Positions 31,358 to 44,706 are shown, numbered from the stretch's first letter. The stretch: DNA of 64,000 nucleotides from Fragilariopsis cylindrus CCMP1102 (GCA_900095095.1 FMBT01000394.1:62001-126000); one strand, 5' to 3'. Notes: a model not told the origin generated them from the sequence alone. Program-made: numbers and translations.

Positions 31358-32270
31358 TGTCCTGCTTATTGTTGTTTGTTGTCACCGGTTATTTTTTGTT
31401 ATGATTATTTACTCTTCTTCCTCATTCCTGTTGAAATGACTAATTCAAAACTACTAGATACTTCCCAATCAAATCTCCAGGTGATTCCTTTGGGTCTGTT
31501 GGTGTGTGACAAAAGGTTGTAAAAAACGTCGCTGCTTACGCTACCAGAGTGTTTTTTTTTCTTTCGGTCCGTTGCTTATATTACACCACCGGATTGCTTA
31601 TTGCTTTCTTTCTTTTGAACCTTTGAACCGGGGGCTGTTGAGAGAGATTTGAGTTCTATTATTAACTGTGTTGTATCTAGATCATAAGGGAATCTGTTGT
31701 TATTGTTTGTTTGCTTCCATTCGATGCAATTGCTATCGTGATCTTCTGTTGCTATTTTTTGTTTGCTTCCATTCGATGTAATTGCTATCGTGATCTTACC
31801 AGAACGCTAGTGAGCACCGAATACCAATCAACGGTTGTGATTCTGATGATTTTTTGGCTAGAAATAAAATGGGCTATTCATGCCCCTGGTAGCGCGAAAC
31901 TGGTGGCGCGAAACTGGTGGCGCGAAGTGAGAAGATCTGAAAATATGCGCAGTACTGTATCAATTCTGATTGGTGGGATTTTTTTTGATAAGCGATGCTT
32001 TAGGGCCTAAAATATCCTGATGATTTACTTGTCACGTGTTTCATAATCGACAATGATTTTTGTCAAACAAACAAAGAGAACAAGATAATAATAGATGGAT
32101 AAAAAGTAAGTAAATACTGTAATCCCAACGTGTAAAGTAATAGCGTATCGTATAGTATCGTATCGTACTTCTGAAGTCGTAGGAGGTAAAAACACAACAT
32201 TCGGCAGCGACGACAACGACGATGACGATGATGACGTATATGATGATATTATTGTCCGGTATTATTCCTG
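31358..32270. other. Intergenic region, 0.9 kb, with dispersed repeat copy C
   Basis: It holds copy C (31536-31800), a tandem GGTGGCGCGAAACT repeat (about 31889-31927) and a CGTAT run near 32144-32165. No gene seen. Confidence 0.55.
31536..31800. repeat. Dispersed repeat family, copy C
   Basis: It shares ordered blocks with copy A: CTTTCGGTCCGTTGCTTAT, TTAACTGTGTTGTATCTAGA and TGCTATCGTGATCTTCTGT. It is shorter by internal deletion and has its own tandem duplication of the last block. Confidence 0.7.
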
Positions 32271-35200
32271 ATGATGATGGCAACGAGTAGTAGGATAATG
32301 ATGGTAACTTCTATGCCCATTAACATCGACGATAGTAGCAATGATAGTAATAGTAATGACACCGTTGAAAGCAGCAACACAAGTACTACTATTCGTATAG
32401 AAGATATTGATATGAATATAATAATAGAATCAGAACGATTTGTGTCTAATGTATGGTTGCGATATGAACAATCAAATTGTTCATCATGGTATAATAATTA
32501 CTATAGCAGAGTACGGCGACTAAGCAGTAGTAGCAATAATCATCATAGCAATAATATGAACGAACAACAGCCAAGACGACGACGACGAAAACTACTATTC
32601 CAAGAAATGAATAAAGGAATGAATGGAAATGGAATGAAAAGCAGAAAAGGTGGAATGATATGTATTTGTCGTTTATTACATGACTTAGCAAAATCATCAT
32701 CTATTGTAATTCACGACCACGGACGACGTGCCGACGGGGAAGATTATGTAGTAGCTACGATAACGATTACGGTTACGATAATTACAAGGATTACTATAGT
32801 GGTGATCGTATGTTATTGCCATCATCTACCTTAACGTCGTTGACGTCGTTGGATAGTGGAAGTGGCAGTGGCAGTGGCAGTGAAGTGGCAATGAAGTGGC
32901 AGTGGGGAGTAGCATCACTACGAAGTCTACAGAAAGAAAATGACGACGGAGACCTCATTATTACGAGATAAAGAAGCAATGCCAACACTGAAAGTAAAAC
33001 AAATACAGATAGCACAATAGATACGAACACAGATGCAATAGATACAGATCAGGTATAGAAATCAATGTTGATAATTATATTGCAGCAGTATCAGCACAAA
33101 CAATAGAATTTGAATCAAATTGTATATATAAAAAAAATAAAAATCAAGCTTTTGCATTACGATTAAAACCAATTATAAGTAAAAATTTTGGTAATTATCT
33201 ATGTGAAAATATTGATTTATTGGTACATATACCATTAAAAACATATTATATAAAGAATAAAAATAATAGAAATGTGTTTCCAGAGGAAGGTTCAGATGTA
33301 TGGGGATGGTCATATGTAAATGAAACATCAAAGGATGTACGTGAATTTATTATATGGGCAGTTGATATTGGTAATATATTTATTGAAATAACTGATCCAA
33401 TTAAACCAATATTAATTGGCAGTATACCATCTGGTATATCAGCATTTGTACGTGATGTTAAAGTATTAGGTAATTTCGCATACATGATTGATGATAATAA
33501 GCTGGTGATTTCAATACTGAGGGGTAAGTTTTGAGTACTATTTGTATTATTGTATTAATTAATTGCAGTGTGTATACTGAATTTGTTGCAATTTGTTTGT
33601 AGAGTTGAGGTAGAGGTACAAGACTTGCTACCACTTCGATTATTCGTTCGATTCGTTCGATCGATCGATCGATCGATCGATTGGAAACGATTGCCTGCTT
33701 GATTGATTGATTGATTGATTGAGTGGCGTGCACCCTACTGTACTGTTTCTTTCCGTTACTAAAACAAACACGCACTACGTGCACACACACACACACCACT
33801 TCCCGTCACTCACATTCCTTCTTCTTCTCGTGTTTTCTTTTCTATCTCTACACTGTATCTTTCTCTTTTCCTCCTCTTCTTGTGTATCGCACACACTCAC
33901 ACTACATACAAACAAGACTACGTATATTTGATTTGACAATATTATTAGATATTGATGTCAATCCAGATATGAACTCAGAATATGATAAATATTCTGGTAT
34001 AAATTTTACACCAGATGTTATTTCATATAATGGCAATGATGCTGAAAGTGGTAATACAATAGATATTGCACATAATATTGTTACAAACAGTGATACTAAT
34101 ATGATATATTTAGTTGGCGGTTCTCGATTTGTTGCTTCGAACCGAAAATATGTAGAAGTATGTTCTGGTGGTTTATATATGATTGATGTATCAGATCCAT
34201 TACAACCAAAGTATGTTGGTTGCTATGGTGGTGATAATTATGTACATGATGCAGAATGTGTTATATATGAAGGACCAGATACAGAATATGTCGGACATGA
34301 GATATGTTTTTGTTTTAATGAAAATTCAATAACAATTGTTGATGTAACTGACAAAAAAAAACCAAGACAATTATCAAAAACAAGATATAAACAAAAGGCA
34401 TATACACATCAGGGTTGGTTATCATCAAATCAAAACTATATCATATTTAATGATGAAGTCGATGAAATTAAAAGAGGATTTAAAACACGTACAATGGTAT
34501 ACGATATAACAAATTTAACAGACCCAACAAATTTTCAAGAATATTCTGCTTCAACAAATGCTGTTGATCATAATTTATATGTTGTTAATGCACAAGTACA
34601 AGGCTACATAAAAGATGTTGAGTTAATATATCAAGCAAATTATCGTGCTGGATTACGTGTATTAAAAGTCAATGATTATAGTACAGCTAATTTTGAAGAA
34701 ATTGGATACTTTGATATGTATCCAACAAATGATGACCCAGATTTTGTAGGTGCGTTCTCTGTCTATCCATTCTTTAATAAATCTGGTAGACAAACTATTG
34801 TTGTTAGTACAGTACGAGAAGGATTATTTATATTGAAACCAAATAATACGTTTACTAATATATTAACACCTGACACAAGTAGTCCAACAAACAATCCAAC
34901 TGTTCTACCAAGTTCAGTACCGAGTACAATACCGAGTACAATACCAACATCATTTCCAAGTTATGTACCTACCGAGTCACCAACAAACAATCCAACTGTT
35001 CTACCAAGCTCAATACCGAGCTCAGTACCGAGTTCAGTACCGAGTACAATACCAACATCATTTCCAAGTTATGTACCTACCGATTTACCATCTACAGCTA
35101 CAATGTCGCCTTCAGTATCACCAACTGATTTGCCTACAGATCCACCTAGTACTTCACCGACAGCTTTATCTAGTAAATCACCTACTGATTCAACTACAGC

Positions 35201-35812
35201 TTCTCCAACTGCATTGCCTACAGGTTTACCTAGCGACTCACCTAGCGATTCACCTACTACCTCTCAAACAGCATTGCCTACAGATTCACCCAGCGACTCA
35301 CCTAGCAATTCACCTACTACCTCTCCAACAACATTGCCTACAGATTCACCTAGCGATTCACCTACAGATTCGCCTACTACCTCTCCAGCTTTCGCTCCCC
35401 GTGGTGACTGTGACAATCTTACCACGTATTTATATGAAAATAGAGATAATAAAGATTGTAACGGGTGGGTGGCAAAGAGACCAAAAAAACGATGTAAGAA
35501 AAAGGATTCTTTTCGAAAAAATAAAAAGGTGAGAAAATTTTGTCCATCTGTATGCAAAGAAAATGTAAAGAGGCAGTTGCACAAAATTCAATTGATTCTC
35601 CAGCGACAACATCTACTTCTACATCTACTTCCGCTCCCCGTGGTGATTGTGAAAATCTTACCACGTATTTATATGAAAATAGAGATAATAAAGATTGTGA
35701 CGGGTGGGTGGCAACGAAACCAAATAAACGGTGTAAGAAAAATGATTTTCTTCAAAAGAATAAGAAGGTGAGATATTTTTGTCCATCTATATGCAAAGAC
35801 AAATGCAAGTAG
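32271..35812 (+). CDS. Choice-of-anchor-B (LVIVD-type) protein with PT-rich stalk and two ShK-like domains; frame interrupted
   Basis: The core is a beta-propeller-like region: SDVWGWSYVN, VDIGNIFIEITDPIKPILIG, then after an intron (33524-33916) LRIFDLTILLDI, VVGGSRF-like LVGGSRFVAS, DVSDPLQPKYVG and HDAECVIYEGPD. A Ser/Thr/Pro stalk with PTxxPS repeats follows. Two C-terminal Cys modules begin APRGDC and end FCPSVCK/FCPSICKDKCK, like ShKT domains. Frame breaks: near 32750, a TAA at 32969, near 33050, one base missing before AGDFNTEG (about 33499) and one A missing in a run at about 35560. The last two restore perfectly with one extra A. The protein is likely secreted; no signal peptide is seen at this start, so the 5' end is uncertain. 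It may be a pseudogene or suffer assembly errors. Confidence 0.6.
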
Positions 35813-37486
35813 TAAGGGATATGTAGGTACAGATATAATAGTCTAGGTATAATGATGTCCTAGTAGTATAATACAATATAATATAATATAATATACTGAA
35901 AAGAATTATATAGAAAAATTTTGTTAATTCTGGATCCTACTTTCGCTTTGTGCTTAACGCGTGTGGTTCTCAAGGGGCATAGGTAACTGGGATGGAACAG
36001 AGAACTAGCCGCTTAATAAGGTCTTTCACCTGTGCTTCGACTTCAACACTGGTCACAACGTACACGCTGAAGAATGTGAGGCGATTATTGCGAAGATTAT
36101 TGAAAAAGAACAATAGAAACGACATTAACAGCAACAATGGAAAAAACTACGTACGAATAGGAAAATCAAATGTCGATATCGCTGTTTGGTATTCATATAA
36201 ATACCACAGCAGTGAATTTGTCAATCAACAAAATTACGCTTTGCGAGGAATGTTATAATCACTTAATGGTGTGCGAAATAAAGCCGTTGACAGGATGACG
36301 CCACTAAGAGGAAAGCAAAGCACAGCAGGATGGAAAACATCCGTGCCAAATAGGGGGGTTTGATGATATTTTGTGGAATAATGCAACCAACTTTATTGTA
36401 TCAACATGTAAAATTACTATAATATATTATAGCTACCAGTGGGGTATGACCAAGATCTGTATTTGAAGAAATACACATTCGATTTGACTATCACTTCTTC
36501 CTATATTCGTAAAACCATCATCATCAGAAGAAGGAAGAAAGAAAGAAAACTTATAGAAAATACTAGTGTAGCGTTTACAATTTCTTCCAGTATCGAATCA
36601 GACGGCAACGACGACGACTGACTCTTTTTGGAGGAGGTCGGTCTCACTCTCGATTAACATCTCAATAACGACAATATGAAACGACATTATTTAATTTATT
36701 GATTCGATGATTCGATTCCATTTATTCGTTTGAATGACGACGTATTATATATTATGATATGTCATTGGTTTTTATTTATTTAATTCGTCTTATCTCGTCT
36801 TTTTCTTCGGTTGATTTATGATTATTCAGTTGTTGTTGTTGCTGTTGCTATACTCAACGATAAAAAGGATGCAAATATCGTAGGGCACCAGCAAGAAAAA
36901 GTTCATCAAAAACATGACATTGATTGTTGAATTATTTTTCTAATCTCTTGACGACGTTTGATAAATTGTTCAACATTAATTATTGTCGTCGTCAATATAA
37001 GATTGACTTTCGTATCGTAACGTATCGTATCGTACTGATCAGCCATACAGCGACATACCAAAGTTTACCCTGCTATAGTTAGAAGGAATTGATATGGGGG
37101 GAGAAATAAGACGTAAAAAGAAGTAACAATAGAAATATTATACTATACAGTGTGAGTGAATGAAACGTTGTTAATGTTGTGAATAAGTTCAAATATAGTA
37201 TAGGAAGTAAGTAGTAGTGTACTCAGGTAAAATTGCATCGTTCATAGCTGCGCTCAGGGAACAGAAATCTATAATAATTGGTTTGTCCATCATAGTACTA
37301 CCACACTACTACTACTACTACTACTGCATGCAGATAGATAGATCTATATTATTAACAGAAGCACAACACGCAACGACAGTATCGTATCGTATCGCATCAC
37401 ATCGCATCACATCGAAGGGCACATTAATACATACGTTTTTTTTTTGAAAATTGTACTTACACATTATGTTTATGGCACGTCTTTGT

Positions 37487-37526
<40 letters not shown>

Positions 37527-38270
37527 TAATAACGCAGCATCATTGCATTGGTCGTGATGACTTTCTTTGTTCAACAACTTGTAAAGTATTACTGTACTGT
37601 ACTCGTATGGTCATCGATGGATCTTGCTTTGATTATTTATATTTTTTTGTTTCCATCATAACAATTGTCCTAACTTAGTCCTATTATTGTTTATTGTATG
37701 TATGTTGTGTTGTGTTGTGTATGTGCCGGTATGCTTTTTGTGTGGCTCTCACTACAAGTACAGTAATGAGTACAACTTTGGTGCGTTACATCCCTCAAAA
37801 CACTCATTCTTTTGAATTTTCGCGCCGGGGGATCTGTCGAAACCATTGAATAAATCTCCGCGTGGAATGCCCACATTTTACTAGTATTTGTTAGTGTAGT
37901 ATGTAATAATGACTTTAGCATCAAGTATATACACCTAAAAAGGTCATTTTTTCAAAAAATTGACTATGAAGTTTACAATTAACCTATTGGATGGGGAACT
38001 GTTGTATCCGTTGGTCATGTAAGCCTACTGGTATCTCACAATGTAGGCTCACACACGGCACACATCAAATAACCCCCCAAAATGGCCCATTTGCAGTGTT
38101 TTGTGGACATACAGTACACTCAAAAAGGTGAATCACCCCAAAATATATGGATGGGGTGCACCATCTATACTAAAGTGAACTTACTCATGGTGCTTTGTGT
38201 TGATGATCCAGCTTAGGTGCGCACAAAAGTGGAAAACCCTGTTTTGGGGCCTAAATGGCCCATTTTGTGG
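35813..38270. other. Gene-poor region, 2.5 kb
   Basis: No gene recognised. It includes short ATAT and TATAATA runs after 35870, CGTATCGTA runs (about 37014 and 37380) and a (CT)n tract at about 37490-37521. Small ORFs show no domain pattern. From about 37930 the base composition shifts (more GG/CC, blocks such as AAATGGCCCATTT), leading into the first TTAA element. Confidence 0.5.
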
Positions 38271-38832
38271 TTAACAGGATTCAGGTTATAAGGATTTTTG
38301 CAGTATTTTACGCGTGTTAATAACACGCGTTAATTTGAAGAAGAAATTTTCAAAAATAAGATGAAAATCTTTGGAAGCTGATAATAATAAAATACTAGTA
38401 CAAAATTGTACAAATTCGACGCATGCAAGAATTGAACCAACGTCCGTATATTCAACCGCGGTGGGGCATAGCCAACTCAACCACATCAGAGGTTACGTTG
38501 ACTCGTAGTAGAAAGAAAGAAATATTTTGAGTACTGAGATTATTCCCTCGCGCTTTTACTCGCGCCGGGTTCAATCCCTGCACCTCTTCGCGAATTTTCC
38601 TAGAGGGCTCTTCCGATTTATTATTATTGCCTCGTATAAACGCTGTAGGTGCGTCCGATACAAAGAACTTTCGTGTATTTTCACTAGGTAAGAAAGCACA
38701 CGCCCTTATTCGGAGACGCGCTGTGTCTCAATAGGGGGGCATAGGTCCGATTTTTGAGGGAAATATGCCCCTAAAAAAAATAGACCCCAAAAAGTGGCTC
38801 GCCACCGCGAGCCATAACCTGAATCCTGTTAA
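38271..38832. mobile_element. TTAA-flanked non-autonomous element, copy 1 (562 bp)
   Basis: It starts TTAACAGGATTCAGGTTAT and ends ATAACCTGAATCCTGTTAA, a perfect inverted repeat whose outer TTAA could be the target duplication, as in piggyBac-like elements. The interior matches copy 2 along its length, including a GGAGACGCGCTGTGTCTC hairpin near the right end. There is no ORF. Confidence 0.8.
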
Positions 38833-41022
38833 TGCAACCCTATACCTTCATTACCTCCATAGAAACCTAAGCATTATGAGGACCTTGCAGGTATAGACCT
38901 GTATAATGGATGCTAGTGCACCTGGGCCTTCTGGTTTTGTCCTCTGCAACCCTTTGAAATGAGATTTTTTATATTCATTTCTGATAGAAAATCTTGTTAT
39001 TTGTGAATGTGCAACAACAACAGCCAACTGTATTTCATTCCGCAACCACATGAATAAAAAACTGAAGGAAACAAACAAAATGTTCTAGTACTCTATGTGG
39101 ATGCTAGTATACCCTACCCATCTGGTACTGTCCTCTGCAACCCTTTGAAATGAGATATTTTATGTTCATTTCTGATAGAAAATCTTGTTATTTGTGAATG
39201 TGCAACAACAGCCAACTGTATTTCATTCCGCAACCACATGAATAAAAAATTTGTAGGAGGCAAACAAAATGTTCCAGTACTCTATGTGGATGCTAGTGCA
39301 CCCTACCCATCTGGTACTGTCCTCTGCAACCTTTTGAAATGAGATATTTTATGTTCATTTCTGATAGAAAATCTTGTTATTTGTGAATGTGCAACAACAA
39401 CAGCCAACTGTATTTCATTCCGCAACCACATGAATAAAAAATTTGTAGGAGGCAAACAAAATGTTCCAGTACTCTATGTGGATGCTAGTGTACCCTACCC
39501 ATCTGGTACTGTCCTCTGCAACCTTTTGAAATGAGATATTTTATATTCATTTCTGATAGAAAATCTTGTTATTTGTGAATGTGCAACAACAGCCAACTGT
39601 ATTTCATTCCGCAACCACATGAATAAAAAATTTGTAGGAGGCAAACACAATGTTCCAGTACTCTATGTGGATGCTAGTGCACCCTACCCATCTGGTACTG
39701 TCCTCTGCAACCCTTTAAAATGAGATTTTGTGTTGTTCAGTTTTTTTTTTCTGATCAACAATCATGTTGTTGTTTGTGTGCCTACCATAACAGCGTAATG
39801 AATTTCATTCCGCAACCACAGGAACAGAGGAGTTTTAGGAGGCAAACACAATGTTCTAGTACTCTATGTGGATGCTAGTGCACCCGGGCCATCTAGTGAT
39901 GTCCTCTAAAACCCTTTTATATGAGTTATTTTGTATTCATTTCTGATCAAAAATCATGTTGTTGTTTTTGTGCCTTCCAATGGTATGGTACAAATTCTGC
40001 CCCTTGGATACAAATGTATTTCTCCAGTCATTACGAACACAGTGCTGTTATGAGGCATTTGGTAAACCGAAATGAAGTCTTCAGTATCATCACATCATCC
40101 TGGTATATATATACAACAACAGCATAACTGTTCATCAGTAAACAGATGAGAGAGGTGTTGTTGCATCGTTATTGGCACAGCTCTGCATAAAATTATTGTC
40201 CACCTTCATTCAGTAGAATGATAGGGAGTAATTGTATTCGCAATCTGATAATAATATAGTGGTTTGTTTCTTCAAGTAATAGACTTGCATAGAGCATGCT
40301 ACAAATAATATGACAACAGTAAAAGTTTTTCTTTCCATTGTGGTCGAAAACCTCAAAAAATAGTGATGCTGCTGTGCAGCAAATAACAAATGATAATATT
40401 CATTGGATTTTCACATATAGAATTATTGGACTATGGATAATGAATCTAAATATTATTGTAAATGTTGTGAGTAGAGATATGATAAAAGGGTGGTGTATTG
40501 TTGTCTGTTTCTAATAATGTACATACAAAATTTAACACTACTTATCTCTTGGTGGAGACACCATGCTTTCCCATTGCAAGGAAAATTGCATAGGAAAATC
40601 CCACTAGAGCTTAGTGCATAAATTGGGGCAGTAGAATTCTGTGTGATACTCATGTAGTAAGTGTTACCAACAATAGTACAGGACACTGTGTGAACAGAAT
40701 GACTGCTTGTGGTGGTAAAATATCCAGCAACTATATCGTATATTGCACCAACTGGCTGGCACACATCAAGTTAACATTGACATCCCCTTAATGCACATTG
40801 TTTTTGGTGGTGGAATTTTACTGATGAGACAAAATTGTAGATCACACATTTATTTCTTGGCAGACAGCAAATGCATCATCATACATTCATTTCACACCAC
40901 AAAACAATCGCCCCTCATTGGAGCACATATATTGATGTGCATATCAGCTGAGATGCTCAACCTAGGTGATCATGCAGAAAAACACACTCATCACAATTAT
41001 GTCCTTATAGAATGAACTCTCT
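38833..41022. other. Segment between the two TTAA elements
   Basis: It holds the ~190-bp satellite (38880-39990), then about 1 kb of single-copy-looking DNA. Two small overlapping ORFs, 40453-40764 minus and 40743-41015 plus, have no recognisable features. Confidence 0.5.
38880..39990. repeat. Tandem satellite, about 190-bp unit, 5-6 copies
   Basis: The anchor TCCTCTGCAACC recurs at about 38940, 39131, 39320, 39512 and 39701, with a diverged copy at 39901 (spacing 189-200 bp). Units contain ATTTCATTCCGCAACCACA, GAATAAAAAA and CTCTATGTGGATGCTAGT. Middle copies are nearly identical; the outer ones are diverged. Confidence 0.9.
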
Positions 41023-41615
41023 TTAACAGGATTCAGGTTATAAGGTATTTTGCAGTATTTTACGCGTGTTAATAACACGCGTTAATTTGAAGGAAATTTT
41101 TTCAAAAATAAGTTGAAAATCTTTGGAAGCTGATAATAATAAAAATATTAGTGCAAAACAGTACAAATTCGACGCATGGAAGGATCGAACCAACGTCCAC
41201 ACATTCAATCTCGGTGGATTGTATCCAACTCAACCACATCAGTAGCTACGTTGATTCGTATAGATACTTAAAATTTTTGAGTATTTAAATTTTAATAAAA
41301 TCGCGCAGAAAATAACTGAGAATATTTCCACTGGCTTTTACACGCGCCGGGTTCAAACCCTGCACCTCTCTCGCGAATTTTCCTAGGGGGCTCTTCCATA
41401 ATTAATTTTTATGGGCTTATTACAGCTTAGGTGCGGCCCATACAAAGCAAACGGGACTTCTATTGAGTATATAAAAAGACACGTGCCCTTATTCGGAGAC
41501 GCGCTGTGTCTCAATAGGGGGGTGTAAGTCCATTTTTTGAGGGAAATATGCCCCTAAGAAAAATTGACCCCAAAAAGTGGCGCCCCGTGGGGAGCCATAA
41601 CCTGAATCCTGTTAA
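41023..41615. mobile_element. TTAA-flanked non-autonomous element, copy 2 (593 bp)
   Basis: Same terminal inverted repeats and TTAA flanks as copy 1, in the same orientation and similar throughout. On the minus strand it holds an A-box-like TGGTTGAGTTGG (41225-41236) and a B-box-like GGTTCGATCC (41182-41191), spaced as in a tRNA promoter. Copy 1 has the same A box (38472-38483) and a weaker B box (38429-38438). Confidence 0.8.
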
Positions 41616-44600
41616 ATAGTAATATGGATGCAGTAATATTATGGGGGATACACAATTTAAGGAAAGTGGTGCAGTGCATAGGATGGAATGAATGCACACA
41701 AGTGCTACCGGTAGAGCAAGAAGAAGTACAGGAATCTCCTTCATTCATTCATTACAATGTTATGCATCCCAAGTTGGGCAGGAGACATCTTCACAACATC
41801 TACACAACATCCATCTATCCACACACACACACATAATCCTACCCTGGACCATACCCCCTCACATTTGTAATGTTCAAATTTTACTCATATTATATACATA
41901 TACTGCAGCAAGAGCAGAAATAATCATCATGGACATAAAACCCTTGTAGCTTATGGTAGGCAAGGAGTTATGGTTGCATCCTACTATGCATTCTTCCTGT
42001 CAATTCAAGTTGCTATGCATGCACACCATCCATAGCTTTTTGGCAGTTCAGTGCAGTGCAGTTCAGTTATACCACATAACAGCAACAAAGAAGAAGAATC
42101 TTGCTGAACAAACTTTCTCCAATACTATAGAAGTTTGACATTCATAGTCCCAATTGAGTAGGATAACAATGTATTCCTAAAAAATGGTAGGGTAGCTCAA
42201 GGTAATGTGATGTTGGTCAGCATACCAATCATCAACTTGCCACATACTTTTGATTGCTTGCTTATTGCATGCTGCACCAGGACTATAGTGCTCACAGAAA
42301 TTGGTCCTGTTCTTTTCTTTTAGATTCTTTTTAAGATTGAATCACATTATCACTAGTTGTTGACTTGTAGTTGATTTGCATTGCTATATTATTGCTGCAT
42401 ACTATCATCTTTTCTCTCCCACCAAAAACATGGACTGGATGTTGTGCAGCAAGTTATCCCTATGAAGAGGAGGACACTGTTATATATGGCTATCATCTAT
42501 AGCGCACGCATATATATGCATATATAATATGAGCAACTGAATCCACTGTACCTACCTACCATACCTGACATAGTGCTGCATAATATCTATATCTAGCAAC
42601 ACTTTTATGTGACTGGCTTAGTTGTCCCTACTACTACTATTACTACTACTCTAATAATCTACTATTATTGCCTCATTCTGTCTCTCTCACTGCACATTTC
42701 ACCCATTCAGCCTTGACTAGCTAATGTGCTTCTATTCAAGAATTATTATTACATTTTTGTATGTACAGCAGGAGGAGGAGGAGGAGGAGGGGAGGGGGGG
42801 GGGGCTAGTGTGAAACATGATCTAGTGACACAGTACGACCCACATTTTCCCTCAAAGAGGGTCTAGGACTACACCACATGCAATTTTGCAACTACATACA
42901 CTCCACTGTGCCAAATAATTACTAGCCACACCCCATACACACCCTACAGGCACATGATGAGAGTAAGAGGACTATGCTGCAACACTTTCCTTAGTTTATA
43001 TGTGTCCCATCTCACATAGTAGGAATAGACACAATAATAATATGTATAACCATTCACACTCTACTGTGCCTAGTAATTACTACACACACACACACACACA
43101 CGACACACGACACACACACACACACACAATACATATGCATACATACACCCTTTCCCTCCTCTTGTTCCCCTCCGACATGATAGGATACACACACCAAAGC
43201 TGACATACCCTAAAGTCAATTATTGTCACCATATTATCATCCCGGTTGAAGATCCAATCCAAAAAACTTTTCGCCAGTGCTGGTGCTCACCGTGAATTAT
43301 TCACGTCATAGTTCTTTTCTCGGAAAAAGTAGGATTTTGATACGACGCGTCATAAATAAAATTCGACGAATCATATTATTATGGACGATACACGATTAGA
43401 AAGAACCCGAATTTATCATTAAACAACATACTGTAGCATGGGAGGTATAGTCGTATTACACACATCGTTTTTATTGATCATGATGTATTTTCTTAAATCA
43501 ATTGTTTTTTTAATGTTTCATCGACTCTTTTTTAAAACTATTAATTAATTAACTGCCTTGTCTTGAAGGTTCACCTAAATAAATTCTATCAGCTGCAGTC
43601 AAGTCCTATTTTACAATACCGTATTCTAGGTAGTGTAGCACAAGAAATTCTTTATTCTAGTAGTCTTTAATAGAGCGAAGTTCATTACACATTTATTTTG
43701 ATTTCAACCATTAAATAAATAAAAAGTGTTGGGTTGGGGTATCAGTTGTTAATTAATATTTTCAATTATCGTCCTTTTGGGATTGAAAGCAATCAACTAT
43801 CACGTTTAAAAATGTCTATGTTATATCGCGTTGCAGTATGCTTTCCTAACGTAACTGAGTTGGCTATATTCCTGAAATGTTTTTATTCATTTATTCAGTA
43901 CCTTAATTTCTCTTCATTCTTCTTTATTTTGTTATGATACAACTTTTTATAAATCGCTTTGAATTGAGACATGTTGCTTACTTAGCAAATAGGGGATAAA
44001 TGTACGTATTTATTATACAAGGTTCTTCAATAATATTAAACAGTTGAGTGTAAACCTCCCGTACAAAAAACTCTTATATAAACTCCCCAAAGAAAAAGAA
44101 GGTCGCCTTCACTTTCACATTCTTTTTTAATTGTTTGTAAGAATTGGACCGGAACACACACCAAAGAAGAGTAGCAGAAGTGAGGTGAAACTCAATGTAA
44201 ACGCAGTAATAATACCGTAGCAATAAATTCCAAAGCAATCCACGAAAAACCCACACGCGACGAAAGGCATGCGAAGAACACACTACGGTGCTGCACTGTG
44301 TGCTCACAATATTCATTAATAATAGTAATAATATAAATTAAAATTAAACGACACAACACAAAACGACAAACAAAGAACACACAAAAACAGAAACAACAAC
44401 AACAACAACAGCCCCCGTTCCAACTTGATTGTTTGCATGCATTGGGATTGATTGATTGATTCATTCATTCAAAAGGGAAGACATTTACAAAAAGCAAAAA
44501 AAAGTAAAGGTAAGTCCGCTATATAATAATAGCAATCACAAATACAAATAAATAATAACCACAATGAATAAATATATAAACGCACCGTTCCTTTCCTCAA

Positions 44601-44706
44601 CAATATCTCTGTCTGTCTGTCTATCTTTCTACACAATCTTCTCGATCAACGATACAGCTCTATTACTGTAGTCCGATTTAATTTCAATTTCAATTTCAAT
44701 AAATGT
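41616..44706. other. Gene-poor region, 3.1 kb
   Basis: No gene recognised. Composition to about 43250 is richer in TG/CA than elsewhere, with GGA/G runs at about 42771-42803 and (CA)n at about 43083-43130. From 43260 it is AT-rich again. 43301-43310 contains a CGTGAATTATTCACG palindrome. Small ORFs on both strands look random. Confidence 0.5.

Noticed and set aside
35992-36621. Two short plus-strand ORFs (88 and 60 aa)
   Set aside because: Basic, no homology pattern, and the surrounding DNA shows no coding bias.
38880-39990. CRISPR array
   Set aside because: Units are ~190 bp with near-identical full length, no short repeats with unique spacers, and the context is eukaryotic.
40453-41015. 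Small overlapping ORFs (103 aa minus, 90 aa plus)
   Set aside because: No domain, no codon bias distinguishing strand, and they lie in repeat-rich DNA.
41160-41260. Functional tRNA gene in the TTAA element
   Set aside because: A/B boxes are present but no 7-bp acceptor stem or 7-nt anticodon loop can be drawn, and the two copies differ in stem positions.
44074-44464. Minus-strand ORFs rich in Cys/Phe/Val
   Set aside because: Produced by ACA/AACA-rich leader-like sequence; no conserved motif.
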